Positions 7,767 to 14,870 of a stretch of DNA of 43,025 bases are shown here, one piece after another. Within the stretch, counting starts at the first letter, position 1. Each line of letters starts with the position of its first letter. A program made the position numbers and the translations under genes. Under the pieces are notes generated by a model. That model worked only from the letters and a program-made list of their open reading frames with translations, searched no databases and had not been told where the DNA came from. Source of the stretch: Planctomyces sp. (lineage in GTDB: Bacteria; Planctomycetota; Planctomycetia; Planctomycetales; Planctomycetaceae); contig SYJG01000295.1 in the NCBI GenBank assembly GCA_005798445.1, forward strand, positions 1-43,025, given 5' to 3'.

Positions 7767-9269
7767 TCAGACTTCACAGAAGAAGCGGGACGTGGCTTCC
7801 TCGAGCAGCTTCTGTGATAGCACAAACCTCTGATTTCGAAATCGGCAGATCGACTGGGCAATCTCTAACAAATCTCGCGGATCTGACGATCGCGGGGTTC
7901 GACCGTGAGCGTAGTGGTTCGCGAAAAGGTACTGGACAGCTCGTTCGTCGAACGGCACTTTCCGCTGCTCGCACGCCAGTTGAAAGATTTGCGAGTACAT
8001 CTCGGGACTGGGTGCACCGATCCGAATCTTGTGCCGGATGCGCCGCAGGAACGCCTCGTCCACCAGTTCGTGTGGGTCGAGATTCGTGCTGAAGATGATC
8101 AGCAGCTCGAACGGCACCGAGAATTTCTTGCCGGTATTGAGCGTGAGGTAGTCGATCCGTTCTTCCAGCGGCACGATCCAGCGGTTGAGGAGTTCTTTGG
8201 GACTTACGATTTGCCTGCCGAAGTCATCGATCAGAAAGACTCCGCCGTTCGCCTTCAATTGCACCGGAGCTTGGTAGAAATTGCTGACCTTGTTGAAGCG
8301 TAGTTCCAGTTGGTCGAGCGTCAGTTCGCCACCCGTAATGACCACCGGCCGTTTGACTCTCCGCCAGCGGAGATCGACGGTGGCTTCCAATCTCTGCCGT
8401 TGATCGCCGCTCGTCGTCTCACGACCGTTTGAATTCTCGCTGTCATGGTTGTCGGTGACGATGTGCAGCGTCGGGTCGAAGATCGTGATAATCGAGTTCT
8501 CGGTGGTGATGGCATACGGGACGTAGATGTCACCGCTGTAACGATTGAGGAACCGGCCTAGTCCGCGGGCGACGGTCGATTTGCCGTTGCCCGGTGGGCC
8601 GTAAATGAAAATCGACCGGCCACTGCACACCGCTGGGCCGACTTCATCGAGTAGCTCTGGCCCGATGACCATGCCGTGAAACGCTTCCATCAAACGCTCG
8701 GCGTCGCACTTGATTCCAGCCACCGCCTGCAATCGACATTGCGCGACGTACGATTCCAGAGATACCGGAGCGGGTCCGACATAACGGCATTGCTCGAACG
8801 CTTCACGAGCTCGCGTGCGGCCAAGTTCCGTCAGGCTGAACCGGTACGACGCACGGCCGAGAAAATCTCCCGACGTCACCTCGATGCATTTTTCATCTTT
8901 GAGGAACCTTAGGCTTTCGTCGATCAGGTTGTAGGGCAACCGCGCATTCTTCGCGATATCGACACCCAGGAGGTGTCCGTGCAAATAGATTTGCTTGAGG
9001 ATCAGATCGCAAACTTGTATGCGTGACAGACCGCTGTCTTTCAACGACTGTGGAGCCTTGGGAGCGTTTGTTGCCGCACTGCCGTCGGTCTTGACACCCA
9101 GCGTCGCCACCTGCGGATCGGCCAACAGACTGCGAGTTTCGTCGGACAAATCTTCAAACAAATCGGCAAACAGCTCTCGCGGAGCACTCGTCGGTGCGAG
9201 CCCCTTTGTGAGTTCGAAGGTCGCCAATGTCGAATTGGTTTCGCCGTCCATAACTGCTGTACCCACCAT
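7767..9269 (-). CDS. AAA+ ATPase with N-terminal winged-helix-like region
   Basis: A cytosolic P-loop ATPase of about 500 residues. Walker A is 'GPPGNGKST', Walker B is 'GGVFLIDDFGRQ', a sensor-like 'IIFSTNLDP' follows and an arginine pair 'AFLRRIRHKI' fits the arginine finger. The N-terminal 200 residues contain 'LILKQIYLHGHLLGVDIAKNA' and 'SLTELGRTRAREAFEQCRYVG', which look like a winged-helix domain. The frame is open to 9392, but 9271-9349 is a palindromic repeat, so the likely start is ATG 9269 or 9251 ('MDGETNSTL', weak GGTGGG upstream). No specific family name can be assigned. Flanking genes encode two lipoproteins, suggesting a role in assembling an envelope structure; this is inference. 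Confidence 0.85.
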   Translation of the reverse strand: MVGTAVMDGETNSTLATFELTKGLAPTSAPRELFADLFEDLSDETRSLLADPQVATLGVKTDGSAATNAPKAPQSLKDSGLSRIQVCDLILKQIYLHGHLLGVDIAKNARLPYNLIDESLRFLKDEKCIEVTSGDFLGRASYRFSLTELGRTRAREAFEQCRYVGPAPVSLESYVAQCRLQAVAGIKCDAERLMEAFHGMVIGPELLDEVGPAVCSGRSIFIYGPPGNGKSTVARGLGRFLNRYSGDIYVPYAITTENSIITIFDPTLHIVTDNHDSENSNGRETTSGDQRQRLEATVDLRWRRVKRPVVITGGELTLDQLELRFNKVSNFYQAPVQLKANGGVFLIDDFGRQIVSPKELLNRWIVPLEERIDYLTLNTGKKFSVPFELLIIFSTNLDPHELVDEAFLRRIRHKIRIGAPSPEMYSQIFQLACEQRKVPFDERAVQYLFANHYAHGRTPRSSDPRDLLEIAQSICRFRNQRFVLSQKLLEEATSRFFCEV

Positions 9270-9270
9270 T

Positions 9271-9349
9271 TCAAAGCCAGCACGACGCGCCAGCGAGTGG
9301 TTGTTTTCCGAGACTCCGGCCACTCGCTGGCGCGTCGTGCTAGTTTTGA
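9271..9349. repeat. Family A palindrome in the leader of the AAA+ ATPase gene
   Basis: Arms 9271-9300 and 9320-9349 are reverse complements over 30 bases with two mismatches and a 19-base spacer. The core is the same as at 5153-5226. It lies just upstream of the probable ATPase start codon, in an open frame that would add repeat-encoded residues ('RQRVAGVSENNHSLARRAG') if translation began at 9392. Confidence 0.85.
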
Positions 9350-9401
9350 AATCACTGTTCGTCGTTATTCTGCATCGTCCGTCGCAGGCCATTCGCCGGA
9401 G

Positions 9402-10130
9402 CTACGATCCACCGCCACTCGCTGTTGACGTGCCGATGGTGTTCGTGCCGATGGGGGGCGTGATGACGGGTTTGAAGATCGACTTCAGTTCCAGTTTTCG
9501 AATGACATCGACTTCCTCAGCCGGACGACCCAATGGACTGGTCACTCGGACAAGCACCGGCGGAATCTGGTCAGGACCGACCAACTGCGAGGCATTCGCT
9601 TTCACTGCGGCCAAGCGACGTTCGCTGCTGGCGCTGTCGTTGACTGCTTGCACGAAGGCGTAGCGATGTCGAGCAGGAGCGTTCTCCAAAATCCATCGCA
9701 ACTGCATCTGCCCCGACTCATTCAACTGCTGAGTTTCATCGAAGTGGTAGTCGTAGAGCGTCGTCATCGTCACCCAGCCGTTGCTGACCTGAGCCGCCGA
9801 GAGCGACCGGACATAGTCCTGATCCTGGCAATTGTACGGGTGCGGCCAGTAGTGCTCGGCGTGGTAGATGTGGCTGGGCAGATTTGCCGGGCCGGTCGGT
9901 CGAGGCGTCGGCGGCCACAGCTTTCCATGCTTGTAAATCTGCCGCGAACCAATCGGATCGGAAGCCCGCGCGGCGTAGTACGCTTCGCGTTCCGCTCGAT
10001 GCTCGGTCATCTTCGGCGGATGTTTCTCGCTCCACGGCCAAGGAATGATTCCGGCACAACCTGCCGAAGGAAACAATGTTCCACAAGCGATCGCTCCACA
10101 CAGCGACCATTTTCGCCAAGCGCCTTCCAT
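9402..10130 (-). CDS. Hypothetical lipoprotein
   Basis: The product of about 242 residues begins 'MEGAWRKWSLCGAIACG' and continues to 'FPSAGCAGIIPW', a lipoprotein-type signal with Cys near residue 26. The mature part is rich in aromatic residues ('HAEHYWPHPYNCQDQDYV') and holds 'GWVTMTTLYDYHFDETQQLNE' followed by a segment on 'RHRYAFVQAVNDSASSERR', then 'VRVTSPLGRPAEEVDVIRK'. The tail is low complexity Thr/Ser/Gly. I do not recognise a family. I start at 10130, since the preceding 12 codons to 10166 do not fit a signal peptide. It is the first gene of the minus-strand group with the ATPase and the TPR lipoprotein. Confidence 0.75.
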   Translation of the reverse strand: MEGAWRKWSLCGAIACGTLFPSAGCAGIIPWPWSEKHPPKMTEHRAEREAYYAARASDPIGSRQIYKHGKLWPPTPRPTGPANLPSHIYHAEHYWPHPYNCQDQDYVRSLSAAQVSNGWVTMTTLYDYHFDETQQLNESGQMQLRWILENAPARHRYAFVQAVNDSASSERRLAAVKANASQLVGPDQIPPVLVRVTSPLGRPAEEVDVIRKLELKSIFKPVITPPIGTNTIGTSTASGGGS

Positions 10131-10230
10131 GGCTCTGCCCCCCAATGCACGACACGGGCACTCCAACCGAGTGTCTCGTTCGTCGTTATCGGCTTTCGAC
10201 TCGAACGGTCATAACGAGAATACCGATTAG

Positions 10231-10320
10231 CGTGGGGCAGGTTTTTAACCTGCCCGCCACGGTGAAGTGATTCGCGCATGAGACAGTCAATGCCAGGGCA
10301 GGTTCAAAACCTGCCCCACG
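10231..10320. repeat. Family E double hairpin between the lipoprotein gene and hemC
   Basis: Outer arms 10231-10246 and 10305-10320 pair over 16 bases with one mismatch. Each half is also a hairpin on its own (GGCAGGTT..AACCTGCC, loops of three), so two tandem hairpins or one long cruciform can form. It ends three bases before the hemC stop codon and is a likely hemC terminator. A shorter relative is at 34832-34870. Confidence 0.8.
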
Positions 10321-10322
10321 AC

Positions 10323-11321
10323 TCACGACGTCAGCAGAGCCGCCGCCCCTTGAGCCAACAAATCGTCGGCCACCGCTTGCCCCAGGGCGACCGCGTCGGC
10401 GTCAGAGGCAACCGACGCCAGCCGCTCGGACTCGAATCGCTGCACACCGTCCAAGCTCAGCACGACCGCCGTCAATCGCAGCGACTCGCCCTCCGGCCGA
10501 GTCCAGACTCCCAGCGGAGCATGACAGCCGGCGCGCAGCGTCGAGAGCACGGTTCGCTCGGCCAGCACCGCGTACAGCGTCGCTCGATCAATCAGGCGAG
10601 ACAACACTTCGCGCGTTGTTTCGTCGTCGCTGCGGCATTCGATTCCCAACGCCCCTTGCCCCACCGCTGGCAGGAAAAACGGCGGCCGCAATGGAGCGCT
10701 GATTCGCTCAAACAATTCCAATCGGTTCAGTCCTGCTTCGGCCAACACCAACGCATCGAATTCGCCTTCGTCCAGCTTGCGCAAACGAGTCTCAACATTC
10801 CCGCGAGCCTCGACGAATTGCAGGTCCGGCCGGTGATGCAGCACTTGCGCACGCCTTCGAGGGCTTCCCGATCCGATGCTTGCGCCAGAAGGCAGAAGGC
10901 AGAAAACAGAATGCAGAGGTTGTACGCCTTCATTGCCTACGACTAATTGCCCACTGCCCACGCGCTTTTCCGGTAAGACCAGGACATCGAAGACGGCCCC
11001 GCGCGGTGGGACGGCCGCTAACGTCAGACCTTCGACCGGATTGGTCGGCAAGTCTTTCAGACTGTGGACGGCCACGTCCGCGCGGCGGTCCAGCAGCGCG
11101 GCTTGAATTTCGCGTGTGAAGACGCCGACACCACCAGAATCTCCCAGCCGAGTGAGCGCCGCCGTCTTGTCCCGATCACCGATCGTCGACAGCGGCACGA
11201 TCTCGACCGATCGCTCCGGCGCGGCGGAATTCAGCAGATCGCGGACGTGTTCCGCCTGCCACATCGCCAATCGACTGGCTCGTGTGGCGATGCGGATGGG
11301 CTGCAGTGATTCGTTCGACAC
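10323..11321 (-). CDS. hemC: Hydroxymethylbilane synthase (porphobilinogen deaminase) with an in-frame repeat insertion
   Basis: HemC polymerises four porphobilinogen molecules to hydroxymethylbilane for heme and related tetrapyrroles, in the cytosol. Family blocks seen: 'IRIATRASRLAMWQA' at the start, 'VGVFTREIQAALL', 'ADVAVHSLKDLPT', the arginine segment 'GSGSPRRRAQ', 'LPAVGQGALGIECR' and the dipyrromethane-cofactor cysteine in 'RAGCHAPLG'. At 332 residues it is about 20 longer than usual. The extra part (about residues 120-146) lies just before 'GASIGSGSPRRRAQ' and is encoded by heptamer repeats at 10887-10961, keeping the frame open. All catalytic blocks on both sides are intact, so the enzyme is probably functional. 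Confidence 0.95.
   Translation of the reverse strand: MSNESLQPIRIATRASRLAMWQAEHVRDLLNSAAPERSVEIVPLSTIGDRDKTAALTRLGDSGGVGVFTREIQAALLDRRADVAVHSLKDLPTNPVEGLTLAAVPPRGAVFDVLVLPEKRVGSGQLVVGNEGVQPLHSVFCLLPSGASIGSGSPRRRAQVLHHRPDLQFVEARGNVETRLRKLDEGEFDALVLAEAGLNRLELFERISAPLRPPFFLPAVGQGALGIECRSDDETTREVLSRLIDRATLYAVLAERTVLSTLRAGCHAPLGVWTRPEGESLRLTAVVLSLDGVQRFESERLASVASDADAVALGQAVADDLLAQGAAALLTS
10887..10961. repeat. Heptamer arrays embedded in the hemC reading frame
   Basis: Left block: AGAAGGC, AGAAGGC, AGAAAAC, AGAATGC in four adjoining 7-base units (10887-10914), then AGAGGTT. Right block: TGCCTAC, GACTAAT, TGCCCAC, TGCCCAC (10934-10961). The blocks are not complementary to each other. They encode the surplus 'GQLVVGNEGV...FCLLPS' segment of HemC. 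Confidence 0.85.
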
Positions 11322-11338
11322 ACCAACTCCTCAAAATA

Positions 11339-11410
11339 CCAGCACGACGCGCGAGCGAGTGGTTGTCTTTTTTGAGCGTGACGAACCCCTCGCTGGCGCG
11401 TCGGGCTGAG
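11339..11410. repeat. Family A palindrome between hemC and the esterase gene
   Basis: Arms 11339-11362 and 11387-11410 pair imperfectly (about 20 of 24), with a T-rich spacer. It is a decayed copy of the family seen at 5153 and 9271. It lies between the hemC start and the stop codon of the next minus-strand gene (11418), so it may terminate that gene's transcript or lie in the hemC leader. Confidence 0.7.
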
Positions 11411-11417
11411 ATCACTT

Positions 11418-12302
11418 CTATTTCAGCAGCCCACGCGATGCGAGCCACTCCTCACAACGCTTCGGCCAGGTCGAAGCGGCGTCGGAACTGGGTCGCAAGC
11501 CGAAGCCGTGACCGCCGGTCGAGTACACATGCAACTCGGACGGCACGCCCGCTTTCTTGAGCTGCAAAAACAGTTGCACGCTCGACTCGCAGGTCACTCC
11601 GTCGTTGAAGGCGTGAGCGAAAAACATCGGTGGCGTGGTCTTGTCGATCACGAACTCCGGTTTGAGTTCACCTTGCTGGTCCACAAAATACGCCGGATAC
11701 ACGAGAACTCCGAAATCCGGCCGACACGAGGTCTTGTCCACGTCGTCGCTCGCGTCGTACTGCCGCGACGCATGTTTGATCGTCGCCGCCCCCGCCGCCA
11801 TTCCTCCCGCCGAGAAGCCCAACAGGCCGATTCGAGAGGGATCGACGTTGAACTCTGTCGCTCGGCTGCGAATCAGTGAGACCGCTCGCTGAGCGTCCTG
11901 CGCTGGTGCCAGCCAGTTCGGCGAACGAACTGCCGTCGGGCAGCGATACTTCAACACGAAGGCCGTCACGCCGATCGTGTTGAACCACTCGGCGACTTCG
12001 GTTCCCTCTTTGTTCCAGGCGAGAATGTTGAAGCCGCCGCCCGGACAGATGATGACCGACGTCCCGTTCCGCTTTTCCTTCGACGGCAGATAAACCGACA
12101 ACGTCGGCTTGCCGATGTTCGTGATCCGAATCGTCGGCGGGTTCTCGCTCTCCTTGGGCGGCTGAGTCACCTCCAGCCCGATGTCCTGCGTCTCTCCCGG
12201 CGGCTTGCCCGGCCAGACATCAATGATTTTTGCCGGCTCTGCCGCAGCAGCAACACCAACGGTCGTCCAAAGCAAAAGTACCAAATTCACCATTCGTGGC
12301 AT
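11418..12302 (-). CDS. Secreted alpha/beta hydrolase (acetyl-xylan esterase/dienelactone hydrolase-like)
   Basis: The 294-residue protein has a signal peptide (about residues 1-21, 'VGVAAAAEP') and an alpha/beta hydrolase fold. The oxyanion region is 'VIICPGGGF', the nucleophile elbow 'GLLGFSAGG' carries the catalytic serine, the acid is in 'FFAHAFNDGV' and the histidine in 'STGGHGFGL'. This arrangement is typical of planctomycete esterases similar to BD-FAE/axe2-type deacetylases (family knowledge). The likely substrate is an acylated polysaccharide, which is inference. It is transcribed towards hemC, separated from it by a degraded family A palindrome. Confidence 0.92.
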   Translation of the reverse strand: MPRMVNLVLLLWTTVGVAAAAEPAKIIDVWPGKPPGETQDIGLEVTQPPKESENPPTIRITNIGKPTLSVYLPSKEKRNGTSVIICPGGGFNILAWNKEGTEVAEWFNTIGVTAFVLKYRCPTAVRSPNWLAPAQDAQRAVSLIRSRATEFNVDPSRIGLLGFSAGGMAAGAATIKHASRQYDASDDVDKTSCRPDFGVLVYPAYFVDQQGELKPEFVIDKTTPPMFFAHAFNDGVTCESSVQLFLQLKKAGVPSELHVYSTGGHGFGLRPSSDAASTWPKRCEEWLASRGLLK

Positions 12303-12361
12303 GTTCGTGATCTCGTTCGCAATGTTGTTAATGCTGGTCGCCCTTGGCCGGTTTGGTGGCC

Positions 12362-12577
12362 ATGAAGAAGTTAATTTTCTGGCTGTTGGTTTTCGTTGGC
12401 TTGGCCGCTGACCAGATTCGCCGGCATGGCGAGTTTGCAGGCTTTGGCATCGGAATCTTTCTGATGCCGATCATCTTCATCCTTCAATTGATGCTGGGTC
12501 GTTGCTTCGGATTCCACCATCAAATGCCGACGGACGATACCGCCGATGACCACACGGACTCAAAGCCACGTCAGTGA
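12362..12577 (+). CDS. Small membrane protein, hypothetical
   Basis: A 71-residue frame starts 'MKKLIFWLLVFVGLAAD', a good membrane or signal segment, and has a second hydrophobic stretch 'FGIGIFLMPIIFILQLML' followed by a His/Asp-rich polar tail. No family is recognised. The open frame reaches back to 12344, but the ATG at 12362 gives the typical Lys-Lys-hydrophobic beginning. Its stop codon overlaps the 3' end of the convergent DUF1549/DUF1553 gene by seven bases. Ribosome binding site is weak (GGTGG). Confidence 0.5.
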   Translation: MKKLIFWLLVFVGLAADQIRRHGEFAGFGIGIFLMPIIFILQLMLGRCFGFHHQMPTDDTADDHTDSKPRQ

Positions 12578-14829
12578 TTGAACACGAACTCGGAGCTGTT
12601 GAGCAACGTCCACAGCAAGTCTTGCAGTCCTTCGGGACGAGACGGTGCGTCTCGAAGCAACTCGTCGATCGCGGCCAGTTCGTCGGCGTGAGGCTTGCGA
12701 GACAACGTGGCCAAGTACAGTTCCTCGAAGATTTCGGCTTCAGTCTTGTTCGCTTTCAGCAGAGTTGCCAATCGGCCGCTTTCACTGATGACTTTTTGAT
12801 GCAGCGTCGTGCTGTTGACGAGGTGCAGCGCTTGCGACAAATCGGGGTTGCCGCCGCGAGCACAATCGCAGGCGTTGTTCCGCAGCGGTCGGCCGAAGGT
12901 CATCAGGAAGTTCGAGGGGAACGACGGATCGGCCAACGCGATCGCTCGTGTGCCGAGCGGCTGGCCATCAAACGCTTCGGGGACTCCCGTGACTTGCGAG
13001 ACCGCATCGAGCAGCACTTCGGCGGTCAACCGTCGCGGGACACGGTGTGTGCAGAGTTGTCCGTCGGGATCGCGGCTCGGCTGAAGTTCGCCGGCGAGTT
13101 GATACACACGCGAGTTGCAGATCGTCCGCAGCAGGTGCTTCGCGTCGAACTTGTGGTCGCTCAATTCGCGAGCCAGCCGATCGAGCACCGCTGGCATCGC
13201 GGCCGGGTTCGTCGCACGCAAGTCATCGACCGGATCGACCAAGCCGCGTCCGAACAGCGCGGCCCAATAGCGGTTCGCCAAATTGCGAGCGAAGTACGGG
13301 TTGTCTGCACGAGTCATCCACTCGGCCAACCAGGTGCGTGGATCGGCAGTCGGGTCGGTCGTCGGCAACGGATCATGAAACGCCTTGGGAGCGACAGCGA
13401 TCGCCAGTGGTCGATTGGGATTCGGTTTCGCCGCGACTCGCAGACTGCGAGGTCCACCGAATCGTGCGCCGTACGCGCCGGAGTCCTTCGATTCCAGCCG
13501 AGTGAAAAACGCAGCGAGTCCCCAGTAATCGTCCTGGCTCCAGACTTCCTGCGGGTGGTGATGGCAGCGAGTGCATTGCATCCGCACGCCGAGAAAAATC
13601 TGGGCCGTCGTCTCGGCAAGATCTTCGACTTTCTCGTCGATGAAGAAGTACCCGACCGCTCCGTTCGCGTACAAATTGCCCTGCGCGGTCAGCAACTCGC
13701 GCGTCATCACGTCGAGCGGCTTGTTGTCTCGCAGCGACTGCCGCAGCCAGCCGGTGAAGCTCGCCAAGCCTTTGTCGCCGAGATATCGGCGATGCGAGCG
13801 CAGCAGGTCGCCCCAGCGCATCCCCCAGTAATCGACGTACTCCGGCCGCGCCAGCAACGACTCGATCAGCTTCGCTCGCTTGTCGGTCGACTTGTCCGCC
13901 GAGAAGGCTCGCACTTCGTCCGGCGTCGGCAGCGTGCCGATCAGATCGAGCATCACGCGCCGCAAGAACTCTTCGTCGCTGGCGAGCGGCGCAGGCGACA
14001 CGCGCATCCGCTGCCACTCGGCGAGGACCAGTTCGTCGACGAAGTTCACCGGTTGAAACTCGATCGCGACCGGCTCGGCCGAGAACGGCACGGCGATGCT
14101 GACCGTCGCGACCTGGCCGAGATACCGAACCATCACGGCCGTCTTGCCGGCTCGCTGCGCAGTGACCCGCCCGGTGCGAGTGATCTCGCCAATGTGACTT
14201 TCGCGAGCATCGAACAACGCCCACGCGGTCACGTCGCGCGTCTCGCCGTCGGCGAACGTCGCGTGTACCGAGATCGTCTGCGACTGATTCGGCATCAGCA
14301 CCAACTCGCTGGGTTGAGCCGTCAATTTGATCGCGGTCAGTTCGGCGTTCGACGCATCGGGCATTCCGGCGAGCTGCCAATCACGGAGGATCGCGAAGAC
14401 TTCCGAGTCGCGAGTGATCCGCCGGCCTCCACCATGTGGCACTTCACCGGATGGCTTTCTCAGCAGCAAGCTGGACTCCGGAGCGGTTGGCACGACGCGC
14501 CGGCTGCGGCTGGCTTTGGTCAATGCCTCGTGATCGAACTCCGGATCAAAGCCGAGCAGTGATAGCCGGAATCCGCCCCGCCCTTGAAACGATCCGTGAC
14601 AAGCTCCGGCGTTGCAACCGGCTTTCGTCAGAGCCGGAGCAACGTCGCGGACGAAACTGATCGGTCGAGAATTCACAGGGCCGCTCGCGAGCCGAGCCGA
14701 CGTCGGATCGGGCGGTTCGGCGGCAATCGAGCAATCAACGGCAATGAGCATCATCAGACAAATGAAGTGCGATTGCCGGAAACCGGGTAACGGAGAACCG
14801 AGAACGGAGAATGAGGAATGAGTGGTCAT
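12571..14829 (-). CDS. DUF1549/DUF1553 protein with N-terminal CNAGACHG motif and Ig-like domain
   Basis: The 752-residue protein follows the planctomycete architecture. It has an N-terminal signal, then 'KAGCNAGACHGSFQGRGG', whose CxxxxCH spacing differs from the usual CxxCH heme site. A group-2 bacterial Ig-like domain follows ('TFADGETRDVTAWALFDA', 'TAQRAGKTAVMVRY'), then DUF1549 ('FLRRVMLDLIGTLPTPDEV', 'YVDYWGMRWGDLLR') and DUF1553 ('NPYFARNLANRYWAALFGRG', 'LLRTICNSRVYQLAG'). These proteins are normally paired with DUF1501 genes; here the only DUF1501 gene is 10 kb away on the other strand. The first residues to about 25 are partly encoded by a heptamer array; a later Met at 'MMLIAVDCSIAAEP' would also give a signal peptide. 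Confidence 0.94.
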   Translation of the reverse strand: MTTHSSFSVLGSPLPGFRQSHFICLMMLIAVDCSIAAEPPDPTSARLASGPVNSRPISFVRDVAPALTKAGCNAGACHGSFQGRGGFRLSLLGFDPEFDHEALTKASRSRRVVPTAPESSLLLRKPSGEVPHGGGRRITRDSEVFAILRDWQLAGMPDASNAELTAIKLTAQPSELVLMPNQSQTISVHATFADGETRDVTAWALFDARESHIGEITRTGRVTAQRAGKTAVMVRYLGQVATVSIAVPFSAEPVAIEFQPVNFVDELVLAEWQRMRVSPAPLASDEEFLRRVMLDLIGTLPTPDEVRAFSADKSTDKRAKLIESLLARPEYVDYWGMRWGDLLRSHRRYLGDKGLASFTGWLRQSLRDNKPLDVMTRELLTAQGNLYANGAVGYFFIDEKVEDLAETTAQIFLGVRMQCTRCHHHPQEVWSQDDYWGLAAFFTRLESKDSGAYGARFGGPRSLRVAAKPNPNRPLAIAVAPKAFHDPLPTTDPTADPRTWLAEWMTRADNPYFARNLANRYWAALFGRGLVDPVDDLRATNPAAMPAVLDRLARELSDHKFDAKHLLRTICNSRVYQLAGELQPSRDPDGQLCTHRVPRRLTAEVLLDAVSQVTGVPEAFDGQPLGTRAIALADPSFPSNFLMTFGRPLRNNACDCARGGNPDLSQALHLVNSTTLHQKVISESGRLATLLKANKTEAEIFEELYLATLSRKPHADELAAIDELLRDAPSRPEGLQDLLWTLLNSSEFVFNH

Positions 14830-14870
14830 CGTTGTTCATTCTCCCTTTTGCGTTTCCCGGTTACCCGGTT
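14776..14870. repeat. Heptamer array and palindrome around the DUF1549 gene start
   Basis: Seven adjoining 7-base units run from 14776 to 14824 (CCGGAAA, CCGGGTA, ACGGAGA, ACCGAGA, ACGGAGA, ATGAGGA, ATGAGTG). To the right, an 8-base periodic stretch (TTTCCCGG, TTACCCGG, 14853-14868) follows. The two halves pair at 14781-14791 with 14860-14870 and at 14806-14814 with 14836-14844. The DUF1549 start codon (14827-14829) sits in the loop, and the stop of the next gene (14836) lies in the right arm. Confidence 0.8.

Noticed and set aside
10887..10961. CRISPR-like array from the short repeats in hemC
   Set aside because: The repeats are 7 bp and contiguous, without spacers, and lie in a coding frame; no cas genes are present.
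12574..14562. A 662-codon open frame on the plus strand opposite the DUF1549/DUF1553 gene
   Set aside because: It is the antisense shadow of a gene with clear family motifs; its composition is Arg/Gln-rich without any recognisable domain.
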